A stretch of DNA of 64,000 nucleotides from UBA4877 sp002399285 (lineage in GTDB: Bacteria; Bacillota; Thermoanaerobacteria; Thermoanaerobacterales; UBA4877), in contig DAIPGN010000003.1 of assembly GCA_036771835.1 (NCBI GenBank), forward strand, positions 82,707 to 146,706. Direction: 5' to 3'. How positions within the stretch are numbered: position 1 is the stretch's first letter; every line of letters begins with the position of its first letter. The notes under the pieces are model-generated. The model had not been told where the DNA came from and did not search any database. It was given only the letters and a program-made list of their open reading frames with translations. Positions 50,277-58,739 of the stretch are shown piece by piece. A program made the position numbers and the translations under genes.

Positions 50277-50943
50277 TTCTATGTCTTTCCTTTTCAATTT
50301 TCTTGAACAATTCATCCTCATTAAGCCTGTATGATATCGTATAAAGACTGTCGCTCAAATGCACGCTTTCAACTATTATATTGTCTGGCACATTCAGATC
50401 GGTCATGGAAAAATTCCAGATCGCCCTCACTCCGTTATCCGTCAATATATCGGCGACCTGTTGGGCAGTCCTCCTGGGTATACACATTATGCCGATGTCT
50501 ACCTTGTTCTCATGCAGAAAATCAGGCAGCGAGTCAACATCCAGTATTTCTATATCTCTTATGCTCAGTCCTATAAGTTTGGGATTTACATCAAACAGGG
50601 CCCTCAGCGTAAAACCGGACTTCTCAAAATTGGTATATCCGGCAATGGCCTGGCCTAGGTTGCCCGCACCCACTATTATCGTGTTATATGACTTGTCGAG
50701 GCCTAAGATCGCTGTTATCGCATTATACAGATCCTCCACGTTATAACCGTACCCCTGCTGTCCAAAACCGCCGAAACAATTGAGGTCCTGCCTTATCTGC
50801 GAGGCAGTAACACCCATACGCTCGCTGAGTTCTCTTGACGAGATCCTTCTTATATCATTTTTAAGCAGCTCACTGAGGTATCTTTGATATCTGGGAAGGC
50901 GCCTTACCACCGCCATAGAAACTATGTTGCCATTTCTTCCCAT
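50272..50943 (-). CDS. rex: Redox-sensing transcriptional repressor Rex
   Basis: A 223-residue repressor. The N-terminal winged helix has RLPRYQRYLSELL, RISSRELSERMGVTASQIRQ and the family hallmark DLNCFGGFGQQGYGYNV. The Rossmann domain has NTIIVGAGNLGQAIAGYTNF and GIMCIPRRTAQQVADILTDNGVRA. Rex senses the NADH/NAD+ ratio and represses fermentation genes. The frame is open to 50973, but GGAGGTGA lies about 5 bases before ATG 50943 (MGRNGNIVS). Confidence 0.94.
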   Translation of the reverse strand: MGRNGNIVSMAVVRRLPRYQRYLSELLKNDIRRISSRELSERMGVTASQIRQDLNCFGGFGQQGYGYNVEDLYNAITAILGLDKSYNTIIVGAGNLGQAIAGYTNFEKSGFTLRALFDVNPKLIGLSIRDIEILDVDSLPDFLHENKVDIGIMCIPRRTAQQVADILTDNGVRAIWNFSMTDLNVPDNIIVESVHLSDSLYTISYRLNEDELFKKIEKERHRN

Positions 50944-51044
50944 CGTCTCACCTCCAATATTTAATTTTAACACTTCGATATAGAGACTATTATATCATTT
51001 ATTATTTCCTCAAAGCAATATTTTTAGCAATACTTGTCAAAAAT

Positions 51045-51995
51045 CTAATAACCCCTTTTGGGATCTATCAGATTGACGAGCTTCTCTCCCTTGAGGTACC
51101 TGGAAAGATTATCGTTAAACAGCGCCATTGCCCTCTCCATATATCTGTCCGTCGATCCTGCCGAATGCGGCGTTATCAGCACATTAGGCATATCCCAAAG
51201 CGGACTTTGGACCGGCAGCGGTTCCTCTTCGAAGACGTCCAGGCCGGCGCCCCTGATCTTTCCCTCACGCAGCGCCCTTATCAGCGCCGCCTCGTCGACC
51301 ACTCCACCCCGGGAGATATTTATGAAATAGGCCGTATCCTTCATGACTTCAAATTCATGCTCGCCCAGCATATGGCGCGTCTCGCCGGTAAGGGGTATGC
51401 ATGAGACCACAAAGTCGGAAGCGGCAAGCAGCTTATCCAAACCGCCGTTATCATACATCACGTCATAGTACTCCTCATTCCTGCCGGACTTCCGGAGACC
51501 GATCACCTTCATGCCGAACGCCTTGCCCAGTCTCGCCGTCTCCGACCCTATGCTTCCTGCGCCTATTATGCCCAGAGTCTTTTCATAGAGCTCGAACGTC
51601 CTTATGCTCTTGTCCCACTTTTTCTCCTTCTGATCATCATAGAGCCTGTTAAGGCCCCTGGCAAACATCAGCATATATCCGAACACGTTCTCAGAAATCT
51701 GTATCTTGTGTATGCCGCCGGCGTTCGTCACCGCGATGCCCCTGCGCTCTATGAGGTCCATAGGCAGCATGTCCACCCCGGCGCTCAGCGACTGTATCCA
51801 TTTGATGCTGTCTCCCCGTTCGACGATCTCCCCGTAAAAATCATATGCCCAGTCCACATATATCTCCGCTCCGCCGATCGCCCCGCCGGTCTCCTCCGGG
51901 CCGCCGGTCACCGCGATCTCCCAGCCGGGCGCGATCTCTCTTGTCCTCACCAGATACTTCTCACTTACCTTAGTGCCAAAGACTATCTTCTTCAT
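51045..51995 (-). CDS. D-isomer-specific 2-hydroxyacid dehydrogenase
   Basis: A 316-residue NAD-dependent dehydrogenase. The cofactor loop is LGIIGAGSIGSETARLGKAF, the substrate arginine is in NISRGGVVDEAAL, and the glutamate and histidine of the relay are in DVFEEEPLP and LITPHSAGSTDRYM. It resembles the GhrA/phosphoglycerate-dehydrogenase group without the extra ACT domain. The frame extends to 52160, but homology and GGGGGAGG about 12 bases upstream put the start at ATG 51995. It follows the DUF1405 gene by two bases. Confidence 0.92.
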   Translation of the reverse strand: MKKIVFGTKVSEKYLVRTREIAPGWEIAVTGGPEETGGAIGGAEIYVDWAYDFYGEIVERGDSIKWIQSLSAGVDMLPMDLIERRGIAVTNAGGIHKIQISENVFGYMLMFARGLNRLYDDQKEKKWDKSIRTFELYEKTLGIIGAGSIGSETARLGKAFGMKVIGLRKSGRNEEYYDVMYDNGGLDKLLAASDFVVSCIPLTGETRHMLGEHEFEVMKDTAYFINISRGGVVDEAALIRALREGKIRGAGLDVFEEEPLPVQSPLWDMPNVLITPHSAGSTDRYMERAMALFNDNLSRYLKGEKLVNLIDPKRGY

Positions 51996-51997
51996 GT

Positions 51998-52594
51998 CTA
52001 TAACTGCCTCCCCCTTTTTATATACGAATACGCCAGAAATACAGATATGGCCGCGGTGCTGATCACCGCATACGCCCTTACAAAGGCCAGGTGCCGGGGA
52101 TACGGAAGATACGGGTATACGCCCACAACATAGTCCATATAATCGGACAGCGCAAACCACGCCAGTGAAACGGATATATTGAGCTTATTCAGTCTGAGGT
52201 ACTTAAAGTACAAAATACCCTCGGCCGCCATGCCCACATGGGATATCAAAAGCATCCACTCGTCAAGCTCGGCTATGTTACCCGAAGCCATGAAGTACAG
52301 CGCTATGGTGAATATCGTCCATGTGCCGTACTTTATCAGGCCGAAGAACACCGGCACTTCAAAGTCATATAGTCTCCTGCCATACAGGCGGAATATCAGC
52401 ACGACGGCAAAGAGCATGGCAAACTCGGGGCAATCGGGCGTAAAGACCCAGTAGACCAACGGGGTGAGGGCAAGCTGCACCTCATACCAGTAAAACCCGT
52501 AGGCTGCGCCGACGAGGTTGGCGGCCAATATGGCTATGAGACAGCGCTTGTCCTCAAATACCCGGTCAGGAAATCCCCTCATGGTAGCCCACAT
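51998..52594 (-). CDS. DUF1405 family membrane protein
   Basis: A 198-residue protein with six to seven membrane helices, including GAAYGFYWYEVQLALTPL and YWVFTPDCPEF, which are typical of DUF1405 (B. subtilis YpjA-like). The function is unknown. The start is uncertain: ATG 52594 lies inside the acyltransferase gene, with only AAGG touching it, and ATG 52582 would also fit. The gene overlaps the upstream acyltransferase by 29 bases (or 17), an unusually long overlap for this window. Confidence 0.82.
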   Translation of the reverse strand: MWATMRGFPDRVFEDKRCLIAILAANLVGAAYGFYWYEVQLALTPLVYWVFTPDCPEFAMLFAVVLIFRLYGRRLYDFEVPVFFGLIKYGTWTIFTIALYFMASGNIAELDEWMLLISHVGMAAEGILYFKYLRLNKLNISVSLAWFALSDYMDYVVGVYPYLPYPRHLAFVRAYAVISTAAISVFLAYSYIKRGRQL

Positions 52595-53069
52595 CCTTTA
52601 AGATTTTAACGGGCACTCCTCCGGCAAGAACTCCCGGCGGTATGTCCTTATTGACCAGAGAACAGGCGGAGACGACGGCGTTGTCGCCAATCTCTATCCC
52701 CGGCATTATGGTGCAGTTCGCGCCGATCATCACGTTCCTCCCGATCTTGACCCTCCCCAGCCTGTATTCATGGATGAGATACTCATGACAGAGTATTGTG
52801 GTGTTGTACCCTATCAAGCTATTCTCGCCTATCTCTATGAGCTCGGGGAATAAAAAATCAGGCATCACCAGAACGGCTATGGAGGCGTATGCACCTATCT
52901 TCATACCTATAAGACGGTACAGGGCGTCCTTGAAGTTAAACCAAGGGGCACGCCTTCCGATGGATATGACGATATAGTTTCGTATGACCTTCCAAAATCC
53001 CACGGTTTCATAGAGATGCTGCAGAGAATTCCTCTCTCCCTCTATCCTGTATATATCGACCTTTCTCAA
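52566..53069 (-). CDS. Left-handed beta-helix acyltransferase
   Basis: A 167-residue hexapeptide-repeat transferase of the WbbJ/maltose-acetyltransferase type. The isoleucine-patch turns run from GENSLIGYNTTILCHEYLI through VKIGRNVMIGANCTIMPGIE to GDNAVVSACSLVNKDIPPG, which marks the family. The histidine in CHEYLI is the likely catalytic base. It probably adds an acyl group to a sugar or wall-polymer component. It is the first gene of the acyltransferase-DUF1405-dehydrogenase string. Confidence 0.88.
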   Translation of the reverse strand: MRKVDIYRIEGERNSLQHLYETVGFWKVIRNYIVISIGRRAPWFNFKDALYRLIGMKIGAYASIAVLVMPDFLFPELIEIGENSLIGYNTTILCHEYLIHEYRLGRVKIGRNVMIGANCTIMPGIEIGDNAVVSACSLVNKDIPPGVLAGGVPVKILKDVGYHEGIS

Positions 53070-53225
53070 TATACCCCCTCCTACCTAAATAAGGTAAAAT
53101 TTATATATTAAATTAGGGTATCGTAAAGTCAATAGTGCCGTTTTTGGTATGCGAAAACCGTTCCGGCCCCTTTTATGCAAGATCCGCACTGCAAAGGCCA
53201 TTTCCCCCGGCCCAGCCGCTCCCCC

Positions 53226-53254
53226 TTTACGCGCGTATGTATATGTATTAAAAT
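53226..53254 (+). promoter_or_regulatory. bioY promoter
   Basis: TTTACG (53226-53231), 17-bp spacer, TAAAAT (53249-53254). The expected start of transcription falls at about 53261, inside the BirA-type operator that follows. Confidence 0.65.
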
Positions 53255-53258
53255 AAAG

Positions 53259-53292
53259 ATTGTAAACCAAAACACGAAAGAAGGTAAACAAT
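53259..53292 (+). promoter_or_regulatory. BirA-type biotin operator
   Basis: ATTGTAAACC, 14 bases, GGTAAACAAT: the arms are inverted repeats matching at 8 of 10 positions and fit the TTGTNAACC-N14/15-GGTNAACAA operator bound by biotinyl-AMP-loaded BirA. It covers the predicted transcription start and ends 1 base before the bioY TTG. Confidence 0.85.
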
Positions 53293-53293
53293 C

Positions 53294-53824
53294 TTGAAGA
53301 CCAAAGATGTAGTATTTATTGCTTTGATGGCAGCGGTGATGTCCGTACTGGCTCAGATCGCCATACCGCTTGCCTTTGTCCCGGTGCCCTTCACCCTTCA
53401 GGTGTTCGGCGTGGTGCTGGCGGGACTGATATTGAATCCTGCGGATGCCTTTATGTCAATGCTGGTATACATACTTCTGGGCACTGCGGGTCTGCCGGTG
53501 TTCGCTCAGTTTGAAGCGGGAGCAGCCGCAGTGATCGGACCCAAGGGCGGGTTTCTGATCTCATTTCCCCTGGCCGCTTACGTCATAAGCCTGATAGTAA
53601 GGAAAAAAGACACATGGCTCCTCAAACTCGCCGGGTGCGCGGCCGGCCTGGCCGTGATCTACGCCGCAGGCACGCTGCAGCTCTCCGCCGTGACCGGCAT
53701 GGGGATGGCAAAGGCGGTATACACCGGAGCCCTGCCCTTCATCCCCTTGGACGCAGCCAAGGCATTTTTAGCCGCCGCCGTGGCTAAACCCGTCAAAAGA
53801 GCGGTCCTCAGCCTATCCTCTTAA
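53294..53824 (+). CDS. bioY: Biotin transporter BioY
   Basis: A 176-residue membrane protein with about six helices, the S-component of an energy-coupling-factor biotin transporter. BioY motifs include ALMAAVMSVLAQIAIPLAFV, VPFTLQVFGVVLAGLILNP, LLGTAGLPVFAQFEAGAAAV and GPKGGFLISFPLAAYV. It starts with TTG 53294; AGAAGG lies nine bases before it and overlaps the BirA operator. No ECF ATPase or T-component is nearby, so it must use a shared module. Its 3' end overlaps the convergent tsaD gene by 17 bases. Confidence 0.94.
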   Translation: MKTKDVVFIALMAAVMSVLAQIAIPLAFVPVPFTLQVFGVVLAGLILNPADAFMSMLVYILLGTAGLPVFAQFEAGAAAVIGPKGGFLISFPLAAYVISLIVRKKDTWLLKLAGCAAGLAVIYAAGTLQLSAVTGMGMAKAVYTGALPFIPLDAAKAFLAAAVAKPVKRAVLSLSS

Positions 53825-54827
53825 GCCCTATATGGGGATAGGCATTTAAGCTCATATCTGAAATATTGCCCTTAATATACTCGTAATATGCGTTGCACGC
53901 TATCATGGCCGCATTGTCGGTGCAGTACACCGGAGCGGGATAATAGTATTTAAGGCCCGCCTTGCCCGCCTGCTCTTTTAGCCTTGCCCTCAGCGCTCCG
54001 TTGCTGGATACGCCTCCGGCTATGGCCACCTTGTCATAGCTGAAATCCTCCGCCGCATTGATCAGTTTATCCGTGAGCACCTCCGTCACGTTCCTCTGAA
54101 AGCTTGCCGCTATATCCTCGTAGGGTATGGCCCGGCCCTTCATCTTCATGGTATTTACCATGTTTATCACGGCCGTCTTTACGCCGCTGAAGGAAAAATT
54201 ATAGTCATTCTTTGCGGGGTAGGACTTGGGAAACTCAAATGCGTACGGATCTCCGTCCGCGGCCATTCTCTCCAGATTGGGCCCCCCCGGATATGGCAGG
54301 CCCAGTATCCTCGCCACCTTGTCAAAGGCCTCACCGGCCGCATCGTCCGTGGTCTTTCCCAGCACCTCAAAGTCGGTATAATCCCTTACCCCGACTATAT
54401 GGCTGTGCCCGCCCGACGCCACAAGGCATATGAGCGGCGGCTTAAGGTCCCTATGCTGAATGAAATTGGCCGATATGTGACCGGCTATGTGGTTTACTCC
54501 TATCAGCGGCTTATTAAGGGCAAAGGCCAGGCCCTTTGCGTAGGACACCCCCACCAGCAGCGACCCTATAAGGCCGGGCCCCGCCGTCACTCCTATAGCG
54601 TCCGCATCCTCCATGCCTATGCCTGCCTTGTCCAAAGCCTCGTCCAGAAGATAGTCTATCGCCTCGATATGCCTGCGGGAGGCTATCTCCGGCACCACTC
54701 CTCCATAAAGCTTATGCACCTCTATCTGCGACGAGATGACGTTTGAAAGCACCTCCCGGCCGTTTCTCACCGCCGCCACGGAGGTCTCGTCGCATGAGGA
54801 CTCTATCCCCAATGTCAATATATCCAT
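53808..54827 (-). CDS. tsaD: tRNA threonylcarbamoyltransferase TsaD
   Basis: A 339-residue ASKHA-fold enzyme that transfers threonylcarbamoyl to A37 of ANN-decoding tRNAs. Motifs: GIESSCDETSVAAV at the N terminus, the metal ligands in NHIAGHISAN, ICLVASGGHSHIVGV, and AIAGGVSSNGALR. It acts with TsaB and TsaE, whose genes lie in the same operon upstream. GAGGTG precedes ATG 54827. It converges on bioY with a 17-base overlap. Confidence 0.96.
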   Translation of the reverse strand: MDILTLGIESSCDETSVAAVRNGREVLSNVISSQIEVHKLYGGVVPEIASRRHIEAIDYLLDEALDKAGIGMEDADAIGVTAGPGLIGSLLVGVSYAKGLAFALNKPLIGVNHIAGHISANFIQHRDLKPPLICLVASGGHSHIVGVRDYTDFEVLGKTTDDAAGEAFDKVARILGLPYPGGPNLERMAADGDPYAFEFPKSYPAKNDYNFSFSGVKTAVINMVNTMKMKGRAIPYEDIAASFQRNVTEVLTDKLINAAEDFSYDKVAIAGGVSSNGALRARLKEQAGKAGLKYYYPAPVYCTDNAAMIACNAYYEYIKGNISDMSLNAYPHIGLKRIG

Positions 54828-54836
54828 CTTTTCACC

Positions 54837-55289
54837 TCATAAGTCATATTTCCACATAATGAGCGCATCTTCGCCATTATCCTGATAGTACCCCCTGCGC
54901 TTGCCGTAAACCTCGAAGCCGTATTTGAGGTACAGATGCTGCGCCGCCGCATTGGAATCCCTTACCTCCAGCGTCATGGCCGCAGCTCCCCGCGCCCTTG
55001 CAGCCTCGATAAGGCCCCGCATCAGCGCATTGCCCACGCCCTTCCCCCTGTAGTCGGGATGAACGGCTATATTGGTTATATGCGCCTCGTCCACTATCGA
55101 CCAGAACCCGCCGTAGCCCACTACCCTGTTCCCCGTTACCGCCGCTATGTATACGGCGCACTTGTTCATGGTGGCCTCCATCTCAAAGGCCTCCTTAGAC
55201 CACGGAGTGGCAAAGGACAGCTGCTCGATCTCTATCACGCCGTCCACATGGTCCTTGGTCATAGGTACGATACGTACTTCTTCCTCCAT
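54837..55289 (-). CDS. rimI: Ribosomal-protein-alanine N-acetyltransferase RimI
   Basis: A 150-residue GNAT. The opening DHVDGVIEIEQLSFATPWSK is characteristic of RimI, AVHPDYRGKGVGNALMRGLI is the acetyl-CoA loop, and MTLEVRDSNAAAQHLYLKYGF completes the motif. It acetylates the N terminus of ribosomal protein S18 and perhaps others. The gene lies between tsaB and tsaD, the usual Firmicute order, with 1 and 9 base spacers. Confidence 0.93.
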   Translation of the reverse strand: MEEEVRIVPMTKDHVDGVIEIEQLSFATPWSKEAFEMEATMNKCAVYIAAVTGNRVVGYGGFWSIVDEAHITNIAVHPDYRGKGVGNALMRGLIEAARARGAAAMTLEVRDSNAAAQHLYLKYGFEVYGKRRGYYQDNGEDALIMWKYDL

Positions 55290-55290
55290 C

Positions 55291-55974
55291 TTAAGACCCC
55301 TTACTGTTGTCCCGCAGGCGTTCCGCCTGAGGCTTCCTCATATAGAACGGCACTATGCCGTAGAGATCATCGGCATCCCCTTCCGCCAGCCTCTTCCCGC
55401 CGATCAATGCAGCGGAAGACGCCCGCGGCATCATCAGATTGCTCGGCGCTGTCGCCGCATCGGGAAGATCTTCGGCAAGGATATCCCCGTACTTTCTTGC
55501 GCCGTCGCCCAATATGACGGCGCGCCTGCCCTTGAGTTCATTCATCAGCTCATATATTCCTATACCCATATAGTCGCTCGTCCTGCGTCCTTTCTCATAG
55601 ACGGCCGCATAGACCTGCTCGTTCCTGGCATCCAGCATGGGGCAGACGACGTCTCCCATAGATGCTGCGTTATATGCCAGAGCATCCAGGGTATTTACTC
55701 CGGCTATGGGTATATTCAAGGCGTGGCAGATGGCTTTGGCATGGGCCAGGCCGATTCGCAGCCCCGTGAACGACCCCGGGCCCACCGTCACCGCCACGCC
55801 GTCCATCTCCCTTATATCCATGCCCAGCGTGCGCAGCAGCTCCGACATCATCGGCATGAACTTCACCGAATGGGTCATGCTGCTCTCTATATAGAACTCG
55901 CCGAGTATAGTCCCATCCACCGCCACCGCAGCGCTGCCTGCGGCGGTGGAAGTATCTATTCCCAATACCTTCAT
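55291..55974 (-). CDS. tsaB: TsaB, tRNA threonylcarbamoyladenosine component
   Basis: A 227-residue protein of the TsaB/YeaZ type, an inactive ASKHA relative that forms a dimer with TsaD. The N-terminal GIDTSTAAGSAAVAVDGTI, HSVKFMPMMSELL and VTVGPGSFTGLRIGLAHAKA are diagnostic. It overlaps tsaE by 4 bases. Confidence 0.95.
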   Translation of the reverse strand: MKVLGIDTSTAAGSAAVAVDGTILGEFYIESSMTHSVKFMPMMSELLRTLGMDIREMDGVAVTVGPGSFTGLRIGLAHAKAICHALNIPIAGVNTLDALAYNAASMGDVVCPMLDARNEQVYAAVYEKGRRTSDYMGIGIYELMNELKGRRAVILGDGARKYGDILAEDLPDAATAPSNLMMPRASSAALIGGKRLAEGDADDLYGIVPFYMRKPQAERLRDNSKGS

Positions 55975-56420
55975 ATCTCCACCTCGTTTAAAAAGTCATA
56001 CCCATGGCTGTCCCACCTGAATGAAAACTCGCGCGCGTTCTCCCCCTCGGCGGTTATATTCACCCAGAGCGCGTCCCCTATGGTATCGTCCAGCCTGTCC
56101 GCCCATTCTATCACGGACACCCCTTCCCCGTACAGATATTCGTCCAGGCCTATATCCATAAACTCCTCGGCGTCTATCCTGTATACGTCGAAATGATACA
56201 GTGGGACCCTTCCGGCATACTCGATCATAATGGTATACGTCGGACTGGAGACGATATCCTCCACGCCCAGCCCCGCGGCTATGCCCTTGGTAAAGTGCGT
56301 CTTGCCGCTGCCAAGCTCTCCCGTAAGGCATATTATACTTCCCCGCTTAAGCCTTGCTCCTATCTCCCGCCCCAACCTCAGCGTGTCTTCCTGTGAATTC
56401 GTTATAAATTTCTTCTCCAT
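55971..56420 (-). CDS. tsaE: TsaE, tRNA threonylcarbamoyladenosine ATPase
   Basis: A 149-residue P-loop ATPase. Walker A is CLTGELGSGKTHFTKGIA, followed by VSSPTYTIMIEYAG and the acidic HFDVYRIDAEEF motif. It drives recycling of the TsaB-TsaD complex. AGGTGG lies before ATG 56420. An extended -10 (TGGTATAGT) on the minus strand about 25-30 bases upstream is a plausible operon promoter; sfsA diverges from it. Confidence 0.95.
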   Translation of the reverse strand: MEKKFITNSQEDTLRLGREIGARLKRGSIICLTGELGSGKTHFTKGIAAGLGVEDIVSSPTYTIMIEYAGRVPLYHFDVYRIDAEEFMDIGLDEYLYGEGVSVIEWADRLDDTIGDALWVNITAEGENAREFSFRWDSHGYDFLNEVEI

Positions 56421-56524
56421 GTATCCACCTCATAGTACTGATTACTACAATAACTATACCACATTTTGAGAAAATATTGTATAATTTCAGACCGCAAATC
56501 CATATGATATAATTAATTTATATA

Positions 56525-57253
56525 ATGAAAGAAGTGATGCATATGGGAGAGCAACAGGCAAAACTTGCGATAGCCAATCCCATCATAGAGGCATCCTTTA
56601 TTGAAAGGCTGAACCGTTTCGAGGCGTCGGTGAGCATAGACGGGGTCAGCACGCTGGTGCACGTGCCCAACTCGGGACGCCTGAGAGAGCTGTTTACGCC
56701 GGGCGCAAGGGTGCTGCTGGAGGTACGGGACAGGCCGGGCCGCAAGACTCCCTATGAACTGGAGATGGTTTACAAAGGGGACAGGCTGATCTCCGTGGAC
56801 TCGCAGATACCCAACAGACTCATGCTTAAATCCTTATTGAATAGGGCGGTGCCCGGTTTTGAAGGATACGGCCTCATAGAGAGGGAAAAGACATACGGCA
56901 GCAGCCGGTTCGATATAAAGATGACCGAGGGCAGGGAGATATGCTACATGGAGATAAAAGGCGTGACTTTAGAAAGGGACGGCACAGCCATGTTCCCCGA
57001 CGCCCCCACCGTAAGGGGCTGCAAACACGTGAGAGAACTTATGGACGTTAAGAAAAACGGAATGCGGGCCGTCCTCATGTTCGTCATCCAGATGGACGGA
57101 ATAGACGGCTTCACTACCAACTCAGCGACCGACCCCGAGTTCGCGCAGAACGTCGGCCGGGCCGCGGAATCCGGCGTTGAAGTTTGCGCATACGACTGCA
57201 CGGTGTCGCCGGACGGCATCAGCCTAAATGAAGAAATCAAATGTAAAATATGA
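56525..57253 (+). CDS. sfsA: SfsA family DNA-binding/nuclease-like protein
   Basis: A 242-residue protein of the SfsA family (sugar fermentation stimulation). Family signatures: ASFIERLNRFEASVSIDG, LVHVPNSGRLRELFTPGARV, RKTPYELEMVYKGDRLISVD and the nuclease-like core CYMEIKGVTLERDGTAMFPD. The role is unsettled: SfsA binds DNA in E. coli and has a PD-(D/E)XK-like fold. ATG 56525 and ATG 56543 are both possible. A promoter (TTTCAG, 17 bp, TATAAT with a TG extension) lies about 15 bases upstream. Confidence 0.9.
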   Translation: MKEVMHMGEQQAKLAIANPIIEASFIERLNRFEASVSIDGVSTLVHVPNSGRLRELFTPGARVLLEVRDRPGRKTPYELEMVYKGDRLISVDSQIPNRLMLKSLLNRAVPGFEGYGLIEREKTYGSSRFDIKMTEGREICYMEIKGVTLERDGTAMFPDAPTVRGCKHVRELMDVKKNGMRAVLMFVIQMDGIDGFTTNSATDPEFAQNVGRAAESGVEVCAYDCTVSPDGISLNEEIKCKI

Positions 57254-57312
57254 ATGAGAAAGCGCCTTGCTTCCCGTTGGGGATGGGGTCATGATATCCG
57301 TTAAAAAATAAG

Positions 57313-57343
57313 AATGCGGGAAAGCCGTTCAGGCCTTCCCGCG
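57313..57343. terminator. Bidirectional terminator between sfsA and pepT
   Basis: ATGCGGGAAAGCC and GGCCTTCCCGCGT form a 13-position stem (one mismatch, one G-U; loop GTTCA). On the minus strand TTCTTATTTTTTAA follows; on the plus strand only TTTGTCC, so it works best for pepT. Confidence 0.65.
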
Positions 57344-57376
57344 TTTGTCCTGCCGTATGTGCTTTGTTGAAATACT

Positions 57377-58594
57377 CTATTTGCAGATATCCTTGATTAT
57401 ATTCAGTATCACATCCACGGCCTGGCCCATGGGCTTTTCCGGGATATACTCAAACCTTCCGTGGAAGTTATGCCCGCCGGTAAAGATATTGGGAGTTGGC
57501 AGGTCCATGAACGAAAGCCGCGCACCGTCGGTGCCGCCTCTGATCGGCATCTGCTTTACCTCCACCCCGGCTTCTTCCATGGCCTTCTTGGCAATGTCCA
57601 CTATATACATCTTATCCGCCAGTTTTTCCTTCATATTATAATACTGATCCCTTAAATCTATCTCCACGGTCCCTTCGCCGTACTTTTTATTAAGCGACCC
57701 GGCTGCGGAGGTTATCGTCTGCTTGCGCTTTTCAAAGCCCTCCCTGTCGAAATCCCTTATTATATATCCCAACTCCGCCTTCTCCACAGAGCCTTCAAAC
57801 TTATCTATATGATAGAAGCCCTGATATCCGTCGGTATGGGCCGGCGTCTCATTCTCCGGCAGCATGGATACGAACTCCGAGGCTATCAGGACGGCATTTT
57901 TCATCTTGCCCTTGGCGTCGCCGGGATGAATGCTCTTTCCGTGTATTATGACTTCGCAGGAAGCGGCATTGAAATTCTCGCAGCTCAGCTCGCCGATCTC
58001 GCCGCCGTCCATGGTATAGGCAAAGTCCGCGCCGAATTTCTCCACGTCGAACCTGTCCACCCCGCTGCCTATCTCCTCGTCGGGTGTGAAGGCGATCTTG
58101 ACGGTCCCGTGCTTTATCTCGGGGTGCTTCATCAGGTAACTTGCGGCCGCCATTACCTCGGCCACTCCGGCCTTGTCATCGGCTCCCAAGAGCGTATCGC
58201 CGCTCGCCGTTATTATCGTGTCTCCTATGTAGTTTTTCAGATGGGGAAATTCCTTGGGTGACAGTACGAAACCTGCTCCGAGTATTATGTCGCCGCCGTC
58301 ATAATTTTCCGTAAGCCGCGGCCTTACGTTAGTCCCGCTGACCTCCGGGCTGGTATCCATATGAGCGATAAAGCCTACCGTCGGTATATCTCCCTGTGCA
58401 TTGGCGGCAACCGTACCCATGACATAGCCGTTTTCGTCCACCGCAGCATCCTCTATGCCCATGTCTTTGAGCTCCGCCGCGAGCTCCCTCGCCAAAACCT
58501 TCTGTCCTTCCGTGCTGGGGAAGGTTTCCGAGTGTTCGTCCGACTTGGTGTCAAATTTAACATACCTTAAAAATCTTTCGGTAACATCATACAT
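57377..58594 (-). CDS. pepT: Peptidase T (tripeptide aminopeptidase)
   Basis: A 405-residue M20-family metallopeptidase. The zinc ligands are visible in VGFIAHMDTSPEVSG and LLGADDKAGVAEVMAAA, with the catalytic glutamate in IAFTPDEEIGSGV; FDVEKFGADFAYTMDGGEIG and the C-terminal PIRGGTDGARLSFMDLPTPN also match PepT. It removes the N-terminal residue from tripeptides. The open frame runs to 58747, but AGGGAGGGAG before ATG 58594 (MYDVTERFLRYV) marks the start. Confidence 0.95.
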   Translation of the reverse strand: MYDVTERFLRYVKFDTKSDEHSETFPSTEGQKVLARELAAELKDMGIEDAAVDENGYVMGTVAANAQGDIPTVGFIAHMDTSPEVSGTNVRPRLTENYDGGDIILGAGFVLSPKEFPHLKNYIGDTIITASGDTLLGADDKAGVAEVMAAASYLMKHPEIKHGTVKIAFTPDEEIGSGVDRFDVEKFGADFAYTMDGGEIGELSCENFNAASCEVIIHGKSIHPGDAKGKMKNAVLIASEFVSMLPENETPAHTDGYQGFYHIDKFEGSVEKAELGYIIRDFDREGFEKRKQTITSAAGSLNKKYGEGTVEIDLRDQYYNMKEKLADKMYIVDIAKKAMEEAGVEVKQMPIRGGTDGARLSFMDLPTPNIFTGGHNFHGRFEYIPEKPMGQAVDVILNIIKDICK

Positions 58595-58739
58595 AATATT
58601 ATCTCCCTCCCTAATTGGCACTGCGTTTTTAGTATAATTCACAATTGAAGAAATATCAATACATACCGGCTGTTTTCCTGCGGCATGTCCTTGATGTGGG
58701 GGCCTCCAAGTGATAAAATCAATTGAGGAGGTTATGGAT

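Noticed and set aside
50059..50334. Open frame downstream of the EamA gene
   Set aside because: It has no ribosome site or recognised domain and runs into the rex terminator and the rex coding region in antisense.
53070..53293. Extra promoter or gene between the acyltransferase and bioY genes
   Set aside because: Apart from the bioY promoter and BirA operator, the region shows only a CCCC-rich stretch and a frame at 53085-53291 without start signals.
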